The translations under genes and the position numbers were made by a program. The notes below the pieces were generated by a model that saw only the letters and a list, made by a program, of their open reading frames with translations, searched no databases and was not told where the DNA came from. From contig CAIPMW010000058.1 of assembly GCA_903866255.1 (NCBI GenBank), forward strand, positions 1-64,000: a stretch of DNA of 64,000 nucleotides, in the 5' to 3' direction. Origin of the DNA: an uncultured Chlorobiaceae bacterium (GTDB lineage Bacteria; Bacteroidota; Chlorobiia; Chlorobiales; Chlorobiaceae). Below are positions 1 to 6,789 of the stretch, piece by piece. Numbering within the stretch: the first letter of the stretch is position 1; the number at the start of each line of letters is the position of its first letter.

Positions 1-149
1 AGTGGCTACAGATCGGGTACTTGTGCGGCGGAAAGCAATACGCCAATGTGCTCGACTTGGCAACGGATGCCACCGATTGGCAAGCCTTCAAGAAAAATGC
101 TGATGATCCGACAAGCTGGATGTATCCTGATTTCCCGATAATATTATAA
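1..149 (+). CDS. C-terminal fragment of unidentified protein
   Basis: The reading frame beginning at base 3 is open from the window edge to a TAA at 147-149, giving 48 residues that include GYLCGGKQYANVLDL and end in YPDFPIIL. I do not recognise the family. The last codons lie inside a 44-base repeat that also ends the SDR gene at 19917, so the terminal PDFP residues may be repeat-derived. The start lies outside the window. Confidence 0.6.
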   Translation, partial: WLQIGYLCGGKQYANVLDLATDATDWQAFKKNADDPTSWMYPDFPIIL

Positions 150-169
150 CGAGGAAGCGCCAAACAGCA
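126..169 (+). repeat. 44-base gene-end repeat, copy 1
   Basis: The segment matches 19894-19937 at about 39 of 44 positions. In both places it encodes a C-terminal PDFP-x-I plus a hydrophobic residue, then TAA, and continues about 20 bases past the stop. The upstream coding sequences are otherwise unlike each other. Confidence 0.7.
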
Positions 170-241
170 CTGCAATGTTTCTAATTCCATGAATTATAGG
201 TTATTCGGTAAGGATGTATTGCAATCTTTGAGCTTATGCCC

Positions 242-271
242 GGGAACGCCGAGCTCCAGCTCGGCATTCCC
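242..271. repeat. Palindromic repeat, copy 1 (GCCGAGCT hairpin)
   Basis: GGGAA-C-GCCGAGCT and AGCTCGGC-A-TTCCC form a near-perfect 14-bp stem with a two-base CC loop. A second copy lies at 19970-19997. Both follow the 44-base gene-end repeat (92 and 52 bases after the stop), so the two elements may travel as a module. There is no T tract, so it is a dispersed repeat rather than a clear terminator. Confidence 0.8.
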
Positions 272-426
272 AGAAAGCTTGTGCTCGGAAAAATAGTTAT
301 AATTACAACTTGCATTCTCTTGAAAATCAGGGATAAATATATGGTAACATATTTTATTTTATAAAAATAGTTCTTTCATCGTTATATTTCTCCCGGGAAA
401 TCAGGATGCATGGCTCTCTCCCGAAT

Positions 427-478
427 CACAGGGCTGCACCCTGTGTTTACAAATAACGCCCTTTCAGGGCTAAAATTA
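427..478 (+). repeat. Two-hairpin REP-like element, copy 1
   Basis: Hairpin one is CACAGGG-ctgca-CCCTGTG (427-445) and hairpin two is GCCCT-ttc-AGGGC (458-470), followed by TAAAATT. The same pair occurs inverted at 25134-25186 and in a variant at 25242-25292. It sits just past the 3' end of mazG. Confidence 0.75.
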
Positions 479-495
479 TGTAATTGCCCAAACCT

Positions 496-1311
496 TCACC
501 CCTCCCCCTTCTTGGCCGCACACCATAACGCGTCCAGCTCGTCAGGAGTGTACTCTTGCCATGGGCGGTCGGACGCCTCGACCTGTTTTTCAACCCTGAT
601 GAAACGGCTGATAAACTTGTTGGTGGCCTTGCGGAGAGCATCTTCAGGATTTGCGCCAAGAAAACGGCTGTAGTTGACAATGGTGAAAAGCAGATCACCG
701 AACTCATCCTCCTGCTCCTCCATGCTTGTGGCGTTTTTCAGCTCCTTGATCTCCTCGACAAGTTTGTCGAGCACACCGTCGTCACTTTGCCAGTCGAAGC
801 CGACTCCGGCAACCTTTTTCTGCACGCGATAGGCACGAAGCAGTTCCGACATCGCGGTCGGCACACCATCAAGCAGACTTTTTCGACCCTCTTTAAGCTT
901 GAGTGCTTCCCAGTTTTTCAGCACAGCACCTTCAGTTTCAGCAACAGTGTCGCCAAAAACGTGCGGATGCCGATGCACAAGCTTGTGGCAAAGAGCATCA
1001 AAGACATCGATAAAGGAGAATGAGCCGCGCTCCTCGCCAAGCAGTACCTGAAAACAGAGATGAAGAAAGAGATCGCCAATCTCCTTTTTCAGTTCGCTTT
1101 CATCCTGCTGATCAATGGCATGCACCAGTTCATAGCTCTCCTCAAGCAGCAGGTGGGCCAACGACTCTGGAGTCTGCTTCCTGTCCCAGGGGCACTCCTG
1201 CCGAAGCACCTTGACAAGCGACAGCACCCGCTCAAACTGCTGGGAAAGGGTTCTCTCTTTCTGTGCAACAATCTCAGCTTTCAACTGTTCAACCGTTGTT
1301 TTTTCAGCCAT
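496..1311 (-). CDS. mazG: MazG nucleoside triphosphate pyrophosphohydrolase
   Basis: This protein hydrolyses (d)NTPs to the monophosphate and pyrophosphate, a cytoplasmic house-cleaning role. The 271-residue product has two MazG domains. The first carries the metal-binding EExxE (about residues 57-61) and EIGD (77-80), with PWDRKQTPESLAHLLLEES around them. The second carries EEIKEL and EDEFGDLLF. An upstream ATG at 1344 would add MRCERKKVLTP, which is not domain-like. The ATG at 1311 (MAEKTTVEQ) is preferred because the family normally begins close to the first helix. It is divergent from mnmE, 115 bases away. The family call is secure. Confidence 0.93.
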   Translation of the reverse strand: MAEKTTVEQLKAEIVAQKERTLSQQFERVLSLVKVLRQECPWDRKQTPESLAHLLLEESYELVHAIDQQDESELKKEIGDLFLHLCFQVLLGEERGSFSFIDVFDALCHKLVHRHPHVFGDTVAETEGAVLKNWEALKLKEGRKSLLDGVPTAMSELLRAYRVQKKVAGVGFDWQSDDGVLDKLVEEIKELKNATSMEEQEDEFGDLLFTIVNYSRFLGANPEDALRKATNKFISRFIRVEKQVEASDRPWQEYTPDELDALWCAAKKGEG

Positions 1312-1426
1312 AGGGGTCAATACTTTTTTTCGTTCGCATCTCAATTGCCGAAGTTACCACTTTCTTGCCACTATTTCTTATACTTGCCCGAAGAGAGCTG
1401 CCTTGCCACATTTACCGCCTGAAATC

Positions 1427-2848
1427 ATGACCACACCATTCTCTCCGCAAGAACAGGGTGAGCCCATCGCCGCCATAGCCACGCCACTTGGGATCGGTGC
1501 CCTCGCTGTAGTGCGCATCAGCGGCAGAGGAGTGTTCGATATTGCCCACAAGGTGTTCCGCAAAAAGGGGAATCCATCATTCCACTTTGCGCAATCGAAA
1601 GGGTTCAGGGCCCATTTCGGTACCGTACACGACAGTGACGGGCTGATTGACGAGGTGGTTGCTCTGGTGTTTCGCTTCCCCAACTCCTTTACAAAAGAGG
1701 ATATGGTCGAGCTGAGCTGTCATGGGGGGCCAGTTGTGGTGAAACATATTCTGAAGGTGTTGCTGGATGAGGGGTGCCGACTGGCTGAGCCCGGCGAGTT
1801 TACCCGACGTGCGTTTCTTAACGGCCGCATTGACCTCTTGCAGGCCGAGGCTATTGGCGAAATGATCCATGCGCGATCCGAATCAGCATTCCGCACCGCT
1901 GTGACACAGATGGAGGGAACACTCTCCACCCGTCTTGACACCATGAGGGAAGAGCTTCTGCATTCATGCGCCCTCCTTGAGCTTGAGCTTGACTTCAGTG
2001 AGGAGGATGTTGAATTCCAGAGCCGCAGCCAGCTTCAGGCTGAGCTGCATCTCTTGAAGGAGGAGCTTTCACGTCTCATCGACTCCTATCAGCATGGCCG
2101 ACTTCTGAAAGAGGGGGTGGCAACCGTCATTGCTGGAAGGGCAAATGCCGGAAAATCGACACTGCTGAATACCCTTCTTGGCGAAGAGCGCTCTATTGTA
2201 AGCCATCAACCGGGCACCACCCGCGACTATATTGAAGAGTGCTTTGTCCACAACAAAACCATGTTCCGCCTCGTCGATACCGCCGGACTTCGCGAAGGCG
2301 AAGGGGAGATTGAGCATGAAGGTATCCGGCGCAGTTACAAAAAAATTTCTGAAGCTGATCTGATTCTCTACCTCATCGACATCAGCGTCGACAACTACCT
2401 TGATGAAGTTTCAACAATTGATGAATTTCTCGGTCGTTACCCGGCTGCGCATCTGCTGGTGGTTGCCAATAAAACCGACATCACCCAGAAATGCGCCGAA
2501 CGAATCGAACAACTTCGCGCAGCAACCGGTTGCGATGTTTGTGGCACAGCGGCCGCGAAGGGAGATGGAGTTGGTTTGCTCAAGCTCTTGATGAGTAACA
2601 TGGCGGAAGGGCTGAACAAACAACAGGAGGCAAGTGTGCTCGTCACCAGCCTGCGCCATTATGAAGCGCTTCGTAACGCATTTGATTGCATCAATAATGC
2701 CCAGGCGTTGATAGTGAGGAATGCAGAAACAGAACTTGTCGCCTTTGAACTCCGCTCAGCGCTGGAGTTTGTGGGAGAAATTACCGGAAAAGTGGTCAAC
2801 GAAGAGATTCTCTCCCTCATCTTTGACCGGTTCTGCATCGGGAAGTGA
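1427..2848 (+). CDS. mnmE: tRNA modification GTPase MnmE (TrmE)
   Basis: With MnmG this GTPase installs the carboxymethylaminomethyl group on wobble U34 of certain tRNAs. The 473-residue product has an N-terminal formyl-THF-binding domain (AIATPLGIGALAVVRISG), a G domain with G1 GRANAGKST at about 238-246, G3 DTAGLRE and G4 NKTD, and the diagnostic C-terminal CIGK whose Cys is needed for modification. The open frame runs upstream to 1211, but that stretch is antisense to mazG. The ATG at 1427 gives the normal N terminus. The gene is convergent with the FISUMP gene. Confidence 0.96.
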   Translation: MTTPFSPQEQGEPIAAIATPLGIGALAVVRISGRGVFDIAHKVFRKKGNPSFHFAQSKGFRAHFGTVHDSDGLIDEVVALVFRFPNSFTKEDMVELSCHGGPVVVKHILKVLLDEGCRLAEPGEFTRRAFLNGRIDLLQAEAIGEMIHARSESAFRTAVTQMEGTLSTRLDTMREELLHSCALLELELDFSEEDVEFQSRSQLQAELHLLKEELSRLIDSYQHGRLLKEGVATVIAGRANAGKSTLLNTLLGEERSIVSHQPGTTRDYIEECFVHNKTMFRLVDTAGLREGEGEIEHEGIRRSYKKISEADLILYLIDISVDNYLDEVSTIDEFLGRYPAAHLLVVANKTDITQKCAERIEQLRAATGCDVCGTAAAKGDGVGLLKLLMSNMAEGLNKQQEASVLVTSLRHYEALRNAFDCINNAQALIVRNAETELVAFELRSALEFVGEITGKVVNEEILSLIFDRFCIGK

Positions 2849-2926
2849 CGATATTTTCAAATCTTTCTGTGGAACCATTGCGGATAATCAACAGAAGGAT
2901 TACCCGCAACAAAATACGGAAAAAGA

Positions 2927-3619
2927 TTAATCCTGTACGCAACGAACGGCAAGACCATCTCTTTTATCATGAACACTGACATTGATAAATGAGCTGTCGA
3001 AGTTAAACTGAGCAGCCCAGGCATGAGTTTTAGAGCCCTCGGAGATTGACCAGAACCATGCATCTTCACCAAGAGAATTAAATATATCATCTTCGGCTAC
3101 TCTGAGACCTCCCTGCAAGGCATTAAAGTCCATGACATCATCAACAGATGCATAAGGATAGCGCCAGGCGGCCGTTGCATTCGCCTTTCTTGCTGCGGGA
3201 ACAGGATCGCCAGCCAAATATCTGGACAAACCCCTCCACTCCGCTTCGGTTGCTATATGCCAACCCTGTGGAGCGAGTCCTCTTGGATCATTGACAGCAT
3301 ACCAGTTGTACAGACGGCCATAGGTTTTGCCTTTGGCGCTGTCATTATTGTAATAACACCAGACACCCTCTCCTTTTGCCGCCGCTGCAAGCCACTCTGC
3401 ACTGCTCTCAACCTGGCGTACAGGATCGCCGTTACGGTATTTTGATACGTTCAGATTATCCTTCATCCACACTTTGCCACCCTTGGTTACGGTGTTGTAG
3501 CCATTATGGTCGATGTCGAAAAACCTCTCCCCGGCTTCTGCCCGAGCATAAAAAAGAGAGGTGATCACGGTCATCACCAGGAGAAGCAACCCGTACATTG
3601 TGTTCTGTTTCTGTCTCAT
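2927..3619 (-). CDS. Secreted FISUMP-domain protein
   Basis: The 230-residue protein begins with a signal peptide (basic MRQKQ, a hydrophobic stretch, cleavage near ARAEAG) and is otherwise one Fibrobacter succinogenes major paralogous domain (TIGR02145 type). Recognisable pieces are GKVWMKDNLNVSKY, YGRLYNWYAV, PQGWHIATEAEW, WFWSISEG and a final VRCVQD. These domains are exported, often in multicopy lipoproteins of Bacteroidetes and relatives, and their function is unknown. It stands alone, convergent with mnmE. Upstream lies a four-repeat TTAAG box with a well-placed -10 (3694-3754), shared with the tlpA and RTX operons, so it is probably co-regulated with them. Confidence 0.85.
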   Translation of the reverse strand: MRQKQNTMYGLLLLVMTVITSLFYARAEAGERFFDIDHNGYNTVTKGGKVWMKDNLNVSKYRNGDPVRQVESSAEWLAAAAKGEGVWCYYNNDSAKGKTYGRLYNWYAVNDPRGLAPQGWHIATEAEWRGLSRYLAGDPVPAARKANATAAWRYPYASVDDVMDFNALQGGLRVAEDDIFNSLGEDAWFWSISEGSKTHAWAAQFNFDSSFINVSVHDKRDGLAVRCVQD

Positions 3620-3693
3620 AATTTTGTTTCAGTTAAGAGTGTTGTTGTTGTTCATACATAAAAAAAAAGCGCGAATGATCACCTTATGCCATG

Positions 3694-3754
3694 AACATAA
3701 CAGCTCTTCCCTTAAGAGGTTCTTAACAAAAACTTAAAAAATTCTTAAAATTTT
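3694..3754 (-). promoter_or_regulatory. Four-repeat TTAAG box with -10 (box A)
   Basis: Read on the minus strand, TTTAAG, TTTAAG, GTTAAG and CTTAAG occur with five-base spacers, an exact 11-bp period (plus-strand units at 3711, 3722, 3733 and 3744). A TATGTT hexamer at 3699-3694 begins 17 nt after the start of the fourth unit. The FISUMP start codon is 75 bases further on. YTTAAK-N5-YTTAAK is the known PmrA/BasR half-site pattern, so an OmpR-family response regulator is inferred. Confidence 0.75.
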
Positions 3755-3762
3755 CAGGAGGG

Positions 3763-3803
3763 CCTTTTTTTCTGCCACCAGGCAACGATGGCAGAAAAAA
3801 AGG
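3763..3803. repeat. Long inverted repeat beside box A
   Basis: CCTTTTTTTCTGCCA (3763-3777) and TGGCAGAAAAAAAGG (3789-3803) form a perfect 15-bp stem with an 11-base loop, between the 3' end of ccsA and box A. The T tract precedes the GC core and the A tract follows it on both strands, so it is not a classical intrinsic terminator. Confidence 0.7.
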
Positions 3804-3810
3804 GGGTAGG

Positions 3811-4608
3811 TCAGCTTTGCGTGTAGGTGTGGACGCTGTTCCGGGCGGAAGGGAGATAGTTCACTCCAAACCAGCAGACCAGAAGCACCAGAAATGAGAG
3901 AGCGAGATACCACTGCAACTTCCCCCGGTCAATCTTGTACCGGCAGGCATGAAGATAGCCAAGATAGGCCAGCCACGACAGGAAAGCCCATGTCTCCTTT
4001 GGATCCCATGTCCAGTAATGGCCCCAGGCCTCTTTTGCCCACAAGGCCCCGAATATCAAGCCGAATGTGAGGAGCACAAAACCCAGAAGCGCCAGATAGT
4101 GCGAAACCGATTCACCATTGACATTCCCTTTGGATCTCAATTGAAGGGAGATATTGTGCAATGCCGTTACTGAGGAGGCCGCCAGCATCACGTAGCCAAC
4201 CAGATAGACGACGACATGCGGAATAAACCATGGACTCTGCAAGGCTGGCATCAGGGTTTTGTCGAACACCTCAGGATGAAGCATGTTGATCACCAGAAAA
4301 AATGCTGCCAGGCCCATGCAGTAGAATTTGAGCCAGGCTATCTTCCAGCGATACTCAACCAGAAACCCGACAAGGGGTATAAGCGCCGCATACCAGAGCC
4401 GTGTTTCGCCCAGTGTTCTGAGCGGCGGACGGTCGAGGAGCGACCAGTATGAGGCGATAAAGCCAACCATAACCAGAGAGCCTGCAAAGGAGAGCATCAA
4501 TGCAGGGAGTTTGAGTATGGGAGTGCGTCGCACAAAAAGAGAAAGGAGCGACCCTGTTGCCCAGCAGCCTATAGCCGCTTTGGCTGCCGTGTTAAAATCA
4601 ACGTTCAT
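3811..4608 (-). CDS. ccsA: Cytochrome c biogenesis protein CcsA (system II)
   Basis: CcsA/ResC is the integral membrane haem-handling half of system II cytochrome c synthetase; it carries haem to the periplasmic face for attachment to CxxCH apocytochromes. The 265-residue product has about eight membrane segments, the tryptophan-rich haem motif WGHYWTWDPKETW (195-207) and conserved candidate haem-ligand histidines near 131, 220 and 260. It follows resB and overlaps it by 4 bases. The c-type cytochromes at 6209 and 6790 are plausible clients. Confidence 0.92.
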   Translation of the reverse strand: MNVDFNTAAKAAIGCWATGSLLSLFVRRTPILKLPALMLSFAGSLVMVGFIASYWSLLDRPPLRTLGETRLWYAALIPLVGFLVEYRWKIAWLKFYCMGLAAFFLVINMLHPEVFDKTLMPALQSPWFIPHVVVYLVGYVMLAASSVTALHNISLQLRSKGNVNGESVSHYLALLGFVLLTFGLIFGALWAKEAWGHYWTWDPKETWAFLSWLAYLGYLHACRYKIDRGKLQWYLALSFLVLLVCWFGVNYLPSARNSVHTYTQS

Positions 4609-5846
4609 GATGCCACCTCTTTTTGTTTAATGCCATTCCAGAAAAACAGCACATTGCCTGCCATAATCATAAAAAATCCAAGATAGACTGCCGGTAACCA
4701 GGGATCGCGGATAACCTCTATAAGGCTATACTTCGACCATCTTCCAGCTTCGTCATCGTATCCCATCTGATAGAGCTTCCATCCCATAACGTTTATCGGA
4801 TGGTTAACTTCAAGCGTCGCTGTTACCAGTTGACCGCTTTCACCACGCACTGTTACGTCAGAACGAAATGCTTTCGGTGTACCAGGTGCCATGACCAGCA
4901 AGAGTTCTCCAATTGGTGCTGCCCAGGGTTTCATCATTGGGCTAATGGAGCTGATCCATGCATACGTCGGCACTGCATTTGTGTTGGTGATTCTGACTTT
5001 GGCAAAAGCGACTCCTGCTGTACGGTCTGCCGGTTCGGGGATACCGTTTTTTCCGGGAAGCGCATTGGGTAAAAAGTCGAGCACCTCAACAGCAACCCCC
5101 TTCCAGGAGGCCTTAACCCCCTTGTGGACGAGAGTCGTTGTTTTTGCCAGCTCCTGAAGGGCATGGTTTTTCCTTGGATCATACAAAAAGAGCTGGGGAG
5201 GATACTCCTCAAGCGAGAAATCATGCAGAAAAACCGAAAAAGGGAGCTGTTGCTCACTGTCGCTCTCCCTCGAATAGGCCATGTTACTCTCCCCGCCCTC
5301 ATCAACCTTCATGATGAGGCGCTGAATGTCAGGGCTTCCGAACACCCCACAGGAGAGCGCTATCCAGAACCCTGCATGAAACAGGATAAACTGAATATTT
5401 TTCATGCTGAAGGGAACAAGTCGCCAGGAGAGAGAGAGCCCCAGGTTAGCAAGAAACAGTAAAACCGTAAGGGCAAACGGCCAGCTCGAAAAAATCTGGT
5501 TTACACCAAGCAATGCCGGCAGAGAACCTGGCGCAACCTCCCCTTGTGGAATAACCCCTCCTATCAAGGAGAGAAGCGCAAGAGCAACAATCAGGGAAAG
5601 TCCCAGAGGAATTCCTCCAAGCCACTGAACGAGACGATTCTCCCTGAATCCAAGGCCAACGCCCAGGGTGAGAACGGCGAACAGTACCAGAATAACGGCA
5701 TTGAGCGGCAGGTGGAGCGGAGGAACACCCTGCCCTGACGTTGCATACTGAAGAATAAAACCGGCAACAACAATAAGTGCTGCACCAAGAGAAGATTCCC
5801 TGAACTCCCAGGGAGTCTGAAACCAGCGACGCCGGACAACCACCAT
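4605..5846 (-). CDS. resB: Cytochrome c biogenesis protein ResB/Ccs1
   Basis: ResB binds apocytochrome and works with CcsA in system II haem ligation. Starting at MVVVRRRWFQTPWEF the product has 413 residues: N-terminal transmembrane pairs, a large periplasmic domain (about residues 190-370, with a cytochrome-b-biogenesis-like NHPINVMGWKLYQMGYD segment) and a C-terminal membrane helix. The frame stays open to 6002, but the extra residues are mostly hydrophobic. A promoter-like TTGTCT-16-TATATT at 5940-5913 would start transcripts near 5906, ruling out the most upstream starts. The ATG at 5885 remains possible. Confidence 0.87.
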   Translation of the reverse strand: MVVVRRRWFQTPWEFRESSLGAALIVVAGFILQYATSGQGVPPLHLPLNAVILVLFAVLTLGVGLGFRENRLVQWLGGIPLGLSLIVALALLSLIGGVIPQGEVAPGSLPALLGVNQIFSSWPFALTVLLFLANLGLSLSWRLVPFSMKNIQFILFHAGFWIALSCGVFGSPDIQRLIMKVDEGGESNMAYSRESDSEQQLPFSVFLHDFSLEEYPPQLFLYDPRKNHALQELAKTTTLVHKGVKASWKGVAVEVLDFLPNALPGKNGIPEPADRTAGVAFAKVRITNTNAVPTYAWISSISPMMKPWAAPIGELLLVMAPGTPKAFRSDVTVRGESGQLVTATLEVNHPINVMGWKLYQMGYDDEAGRWSKYSLIEVIRDPWLPAVYLGFFMIMAGNVLFFWNGIKQKEVAS

Positions 5847-5912
5847 AACGATATACCTGAAATAAGCTTGATGAAAAAAAACCATCCGCATAAGCGGGTT
5901 ACACACATCCAA

Positions 5913-5940
5913 AATATAACACCACAACAATATGAGACAA
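5913..5940 (-). promoter_or_regulatory. Candidate promoter of resB-ccsA
   Basis: On the minus strand TTGTCT (5940-5935), a 16-base spacer and TATATT (5918-5913) form a reasonable sigma-70-like promoter 60-70 bases upstream of the preferred resB start. The rest of the 5847-6208 gap contains the promoter and dyad described next and no gene. Confidence 0.45.
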
Positions 5941-6022
5941 ATGATATTGTTCAGCCAGAATATTTTCTCTTTAAACACGGTAACCAGCAAAAAAATATGC
6001 ATTCTTTGAACCGCGAATTAAA

Positions 6023-6058
6023 TTAACGATTGTTAATTTAATTGTTATTGACTATAAT
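6023..6058 (+). promoter_or_regulatory. Promoter with TTAAC-N4-GTTAA dyad ahead of cytochrome c
   Basis: TTGTTA (6030-6035), a 17-base spacer and a perfect TATAAT (6053-6058) form a strong promoter. A dyad, AATTAAC-gatt-GTTAATT (6021-6038), overlaps the -35. Its core TTAAC-N4-GTTAA has the 14-bp symmetry typical of CRP/FNR-family sites. The family assignment is inferred from shape only. Confidence 0.55.
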
Positions 6059-6208
6059 GTCCTATATTAAGCCTATTGCACGGTGAACTTCGACTGCTGC
6101 CTGTAGTTCTCGCAATTCCGGACAGAACATTGTTATTGGCCCATCCGGGGTGTTAGCGAGCCTTGACAAACAATTGTACAATCATTTGCCAACAATAACG
6201 GAGACATT

Positions 6209-6562
6209 ATGAAACGTTTCGCGCAACTTTGTATGCTGATTTTTGCATTCTTTTGCACAACAGATGCCCTTCATGCCGAAAGCATTGATAAGGCGGAACT
6301 GGCAAAAAAATACAATCTTGCTGAAGGAAAAGAGATTTATGAGGGCACCTGTTCGGGATGTCATGCGAGCGGTTTGTTAGCAGCGCCAAAATTTTGTGAC
6401 ATAGCGGCATGGAAGCCGCGGATGGCAAATGGTATGGCGACACTGATCAAGCACACCGTTGAAGGTTTTAATGCAATGCCTTCCAAGGGCGGAATAGAGA
6501 CACTCTCAATACAACAATCTTCCAATGCAATTGCCTATATGGTAGACCAATGTCTGTTTTGA
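6209..6562 (+). CDS. Periplasmic monohaem cytochrome c (c5-like)
   Basis: The 117-residue protein has a signal peptide (cleavage after LHA, about residue 23), one haem-binding motif CSGCH (48-52) and a likely axial Met in NAMPSKGG (Met90), the arrangement of small class I / c5-type cytochromes. Two extra cysteines (C63 and C115) could form a disulfide. It is a soluble or membrane-associated electron carrier of the periplasm. An AACGGAG ribosome-binding site precedes the ATG. It lies 227 bases upstream of the porin-cytochrome fusion and may accept electrons from it; that link is inference from position. Confidence 0.85.
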   Translation: MKRFAQLCMLIFAFFCTTDALHAESIDKAELAKKYNLAEGKEIYEGTCSGCHASGLLAAPKFCDIAAWKPRMANGMATLIKHTVEGFNAMPSKGGIETLSIQQSSNAIAYMVDQCLF

Positions 6563-6582
6563 TGGCAAGAGTTAACAAAATC

Positions 6583-6610
6583 TTGACACATTGTTTGGAA
6601 AATTGATAAT
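6583..6610 (+). promoter_or_regulatory. Promoter of the porin-cytochrome gene
   Basis: TTGACA (6583-6588), a 16-base spacer and GATAAT (6605-6610) match the sigma-70 consensus at 11 of 12 positions. The resulting leader to 6790 would be about 170 nt. This suggests separate transcription from the upstream cytochrome gene. Confidence 0.6.
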
Positions 6611-6789
6611 AAAAGCAGAAATTGAGCCATTGTATCTTGGTCTATTTGTCTTCTGATTTATAGAGATAAGACATCCGACATTCTTATTTCAAAACTGAAA
6701 GCTGTCGCCTTGGTCTCGTGGTTGGAATGACAAGTTTTTGAATTTTTAACAAAGCCCATTAAATTTCATTAAAAAAACAGGAGCGGAGC

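Larger units (their letters stand above)
150..495. other. Intergenic region with two repeat elements
   Basis: This gap of about 350 bases holds the end of the 44-base repeat, a palindrome at 242-271, an AT-rich stretch near 300-390 and a two-hairpin repeat at 427-478. I see no credible gene. The short frames that cross it are repeat-derived or antisense to mazG. Confidence 0.6.

Noticed and set aside
3763-3803. Perfect 15-bp inverted repeat considered as the ccsA terminator
   Set aside because: The T tract lies 5' of the GC stem and the A tract 3' on both strands, the reverse of an intrinsic terminator. It is listed only as an inverted repeat.
5847-6002. N-terminal extension of ResB to 6002
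   Set aside because: The extra residues are hydrophobic and irregular, and the predicted promoter (5940-5913) would lie inside them.
6572-6599. TTAAC, TTGAC, TTTGG at 11-bp spacing upstream of the porin-cytochrome gene, as a fourth TTAAG box
   Set aside because: Only one unit fits the motif and the second is the -35 TTGACA of an ordinary promoter. The -10 spacing also differs from boxes A-C.
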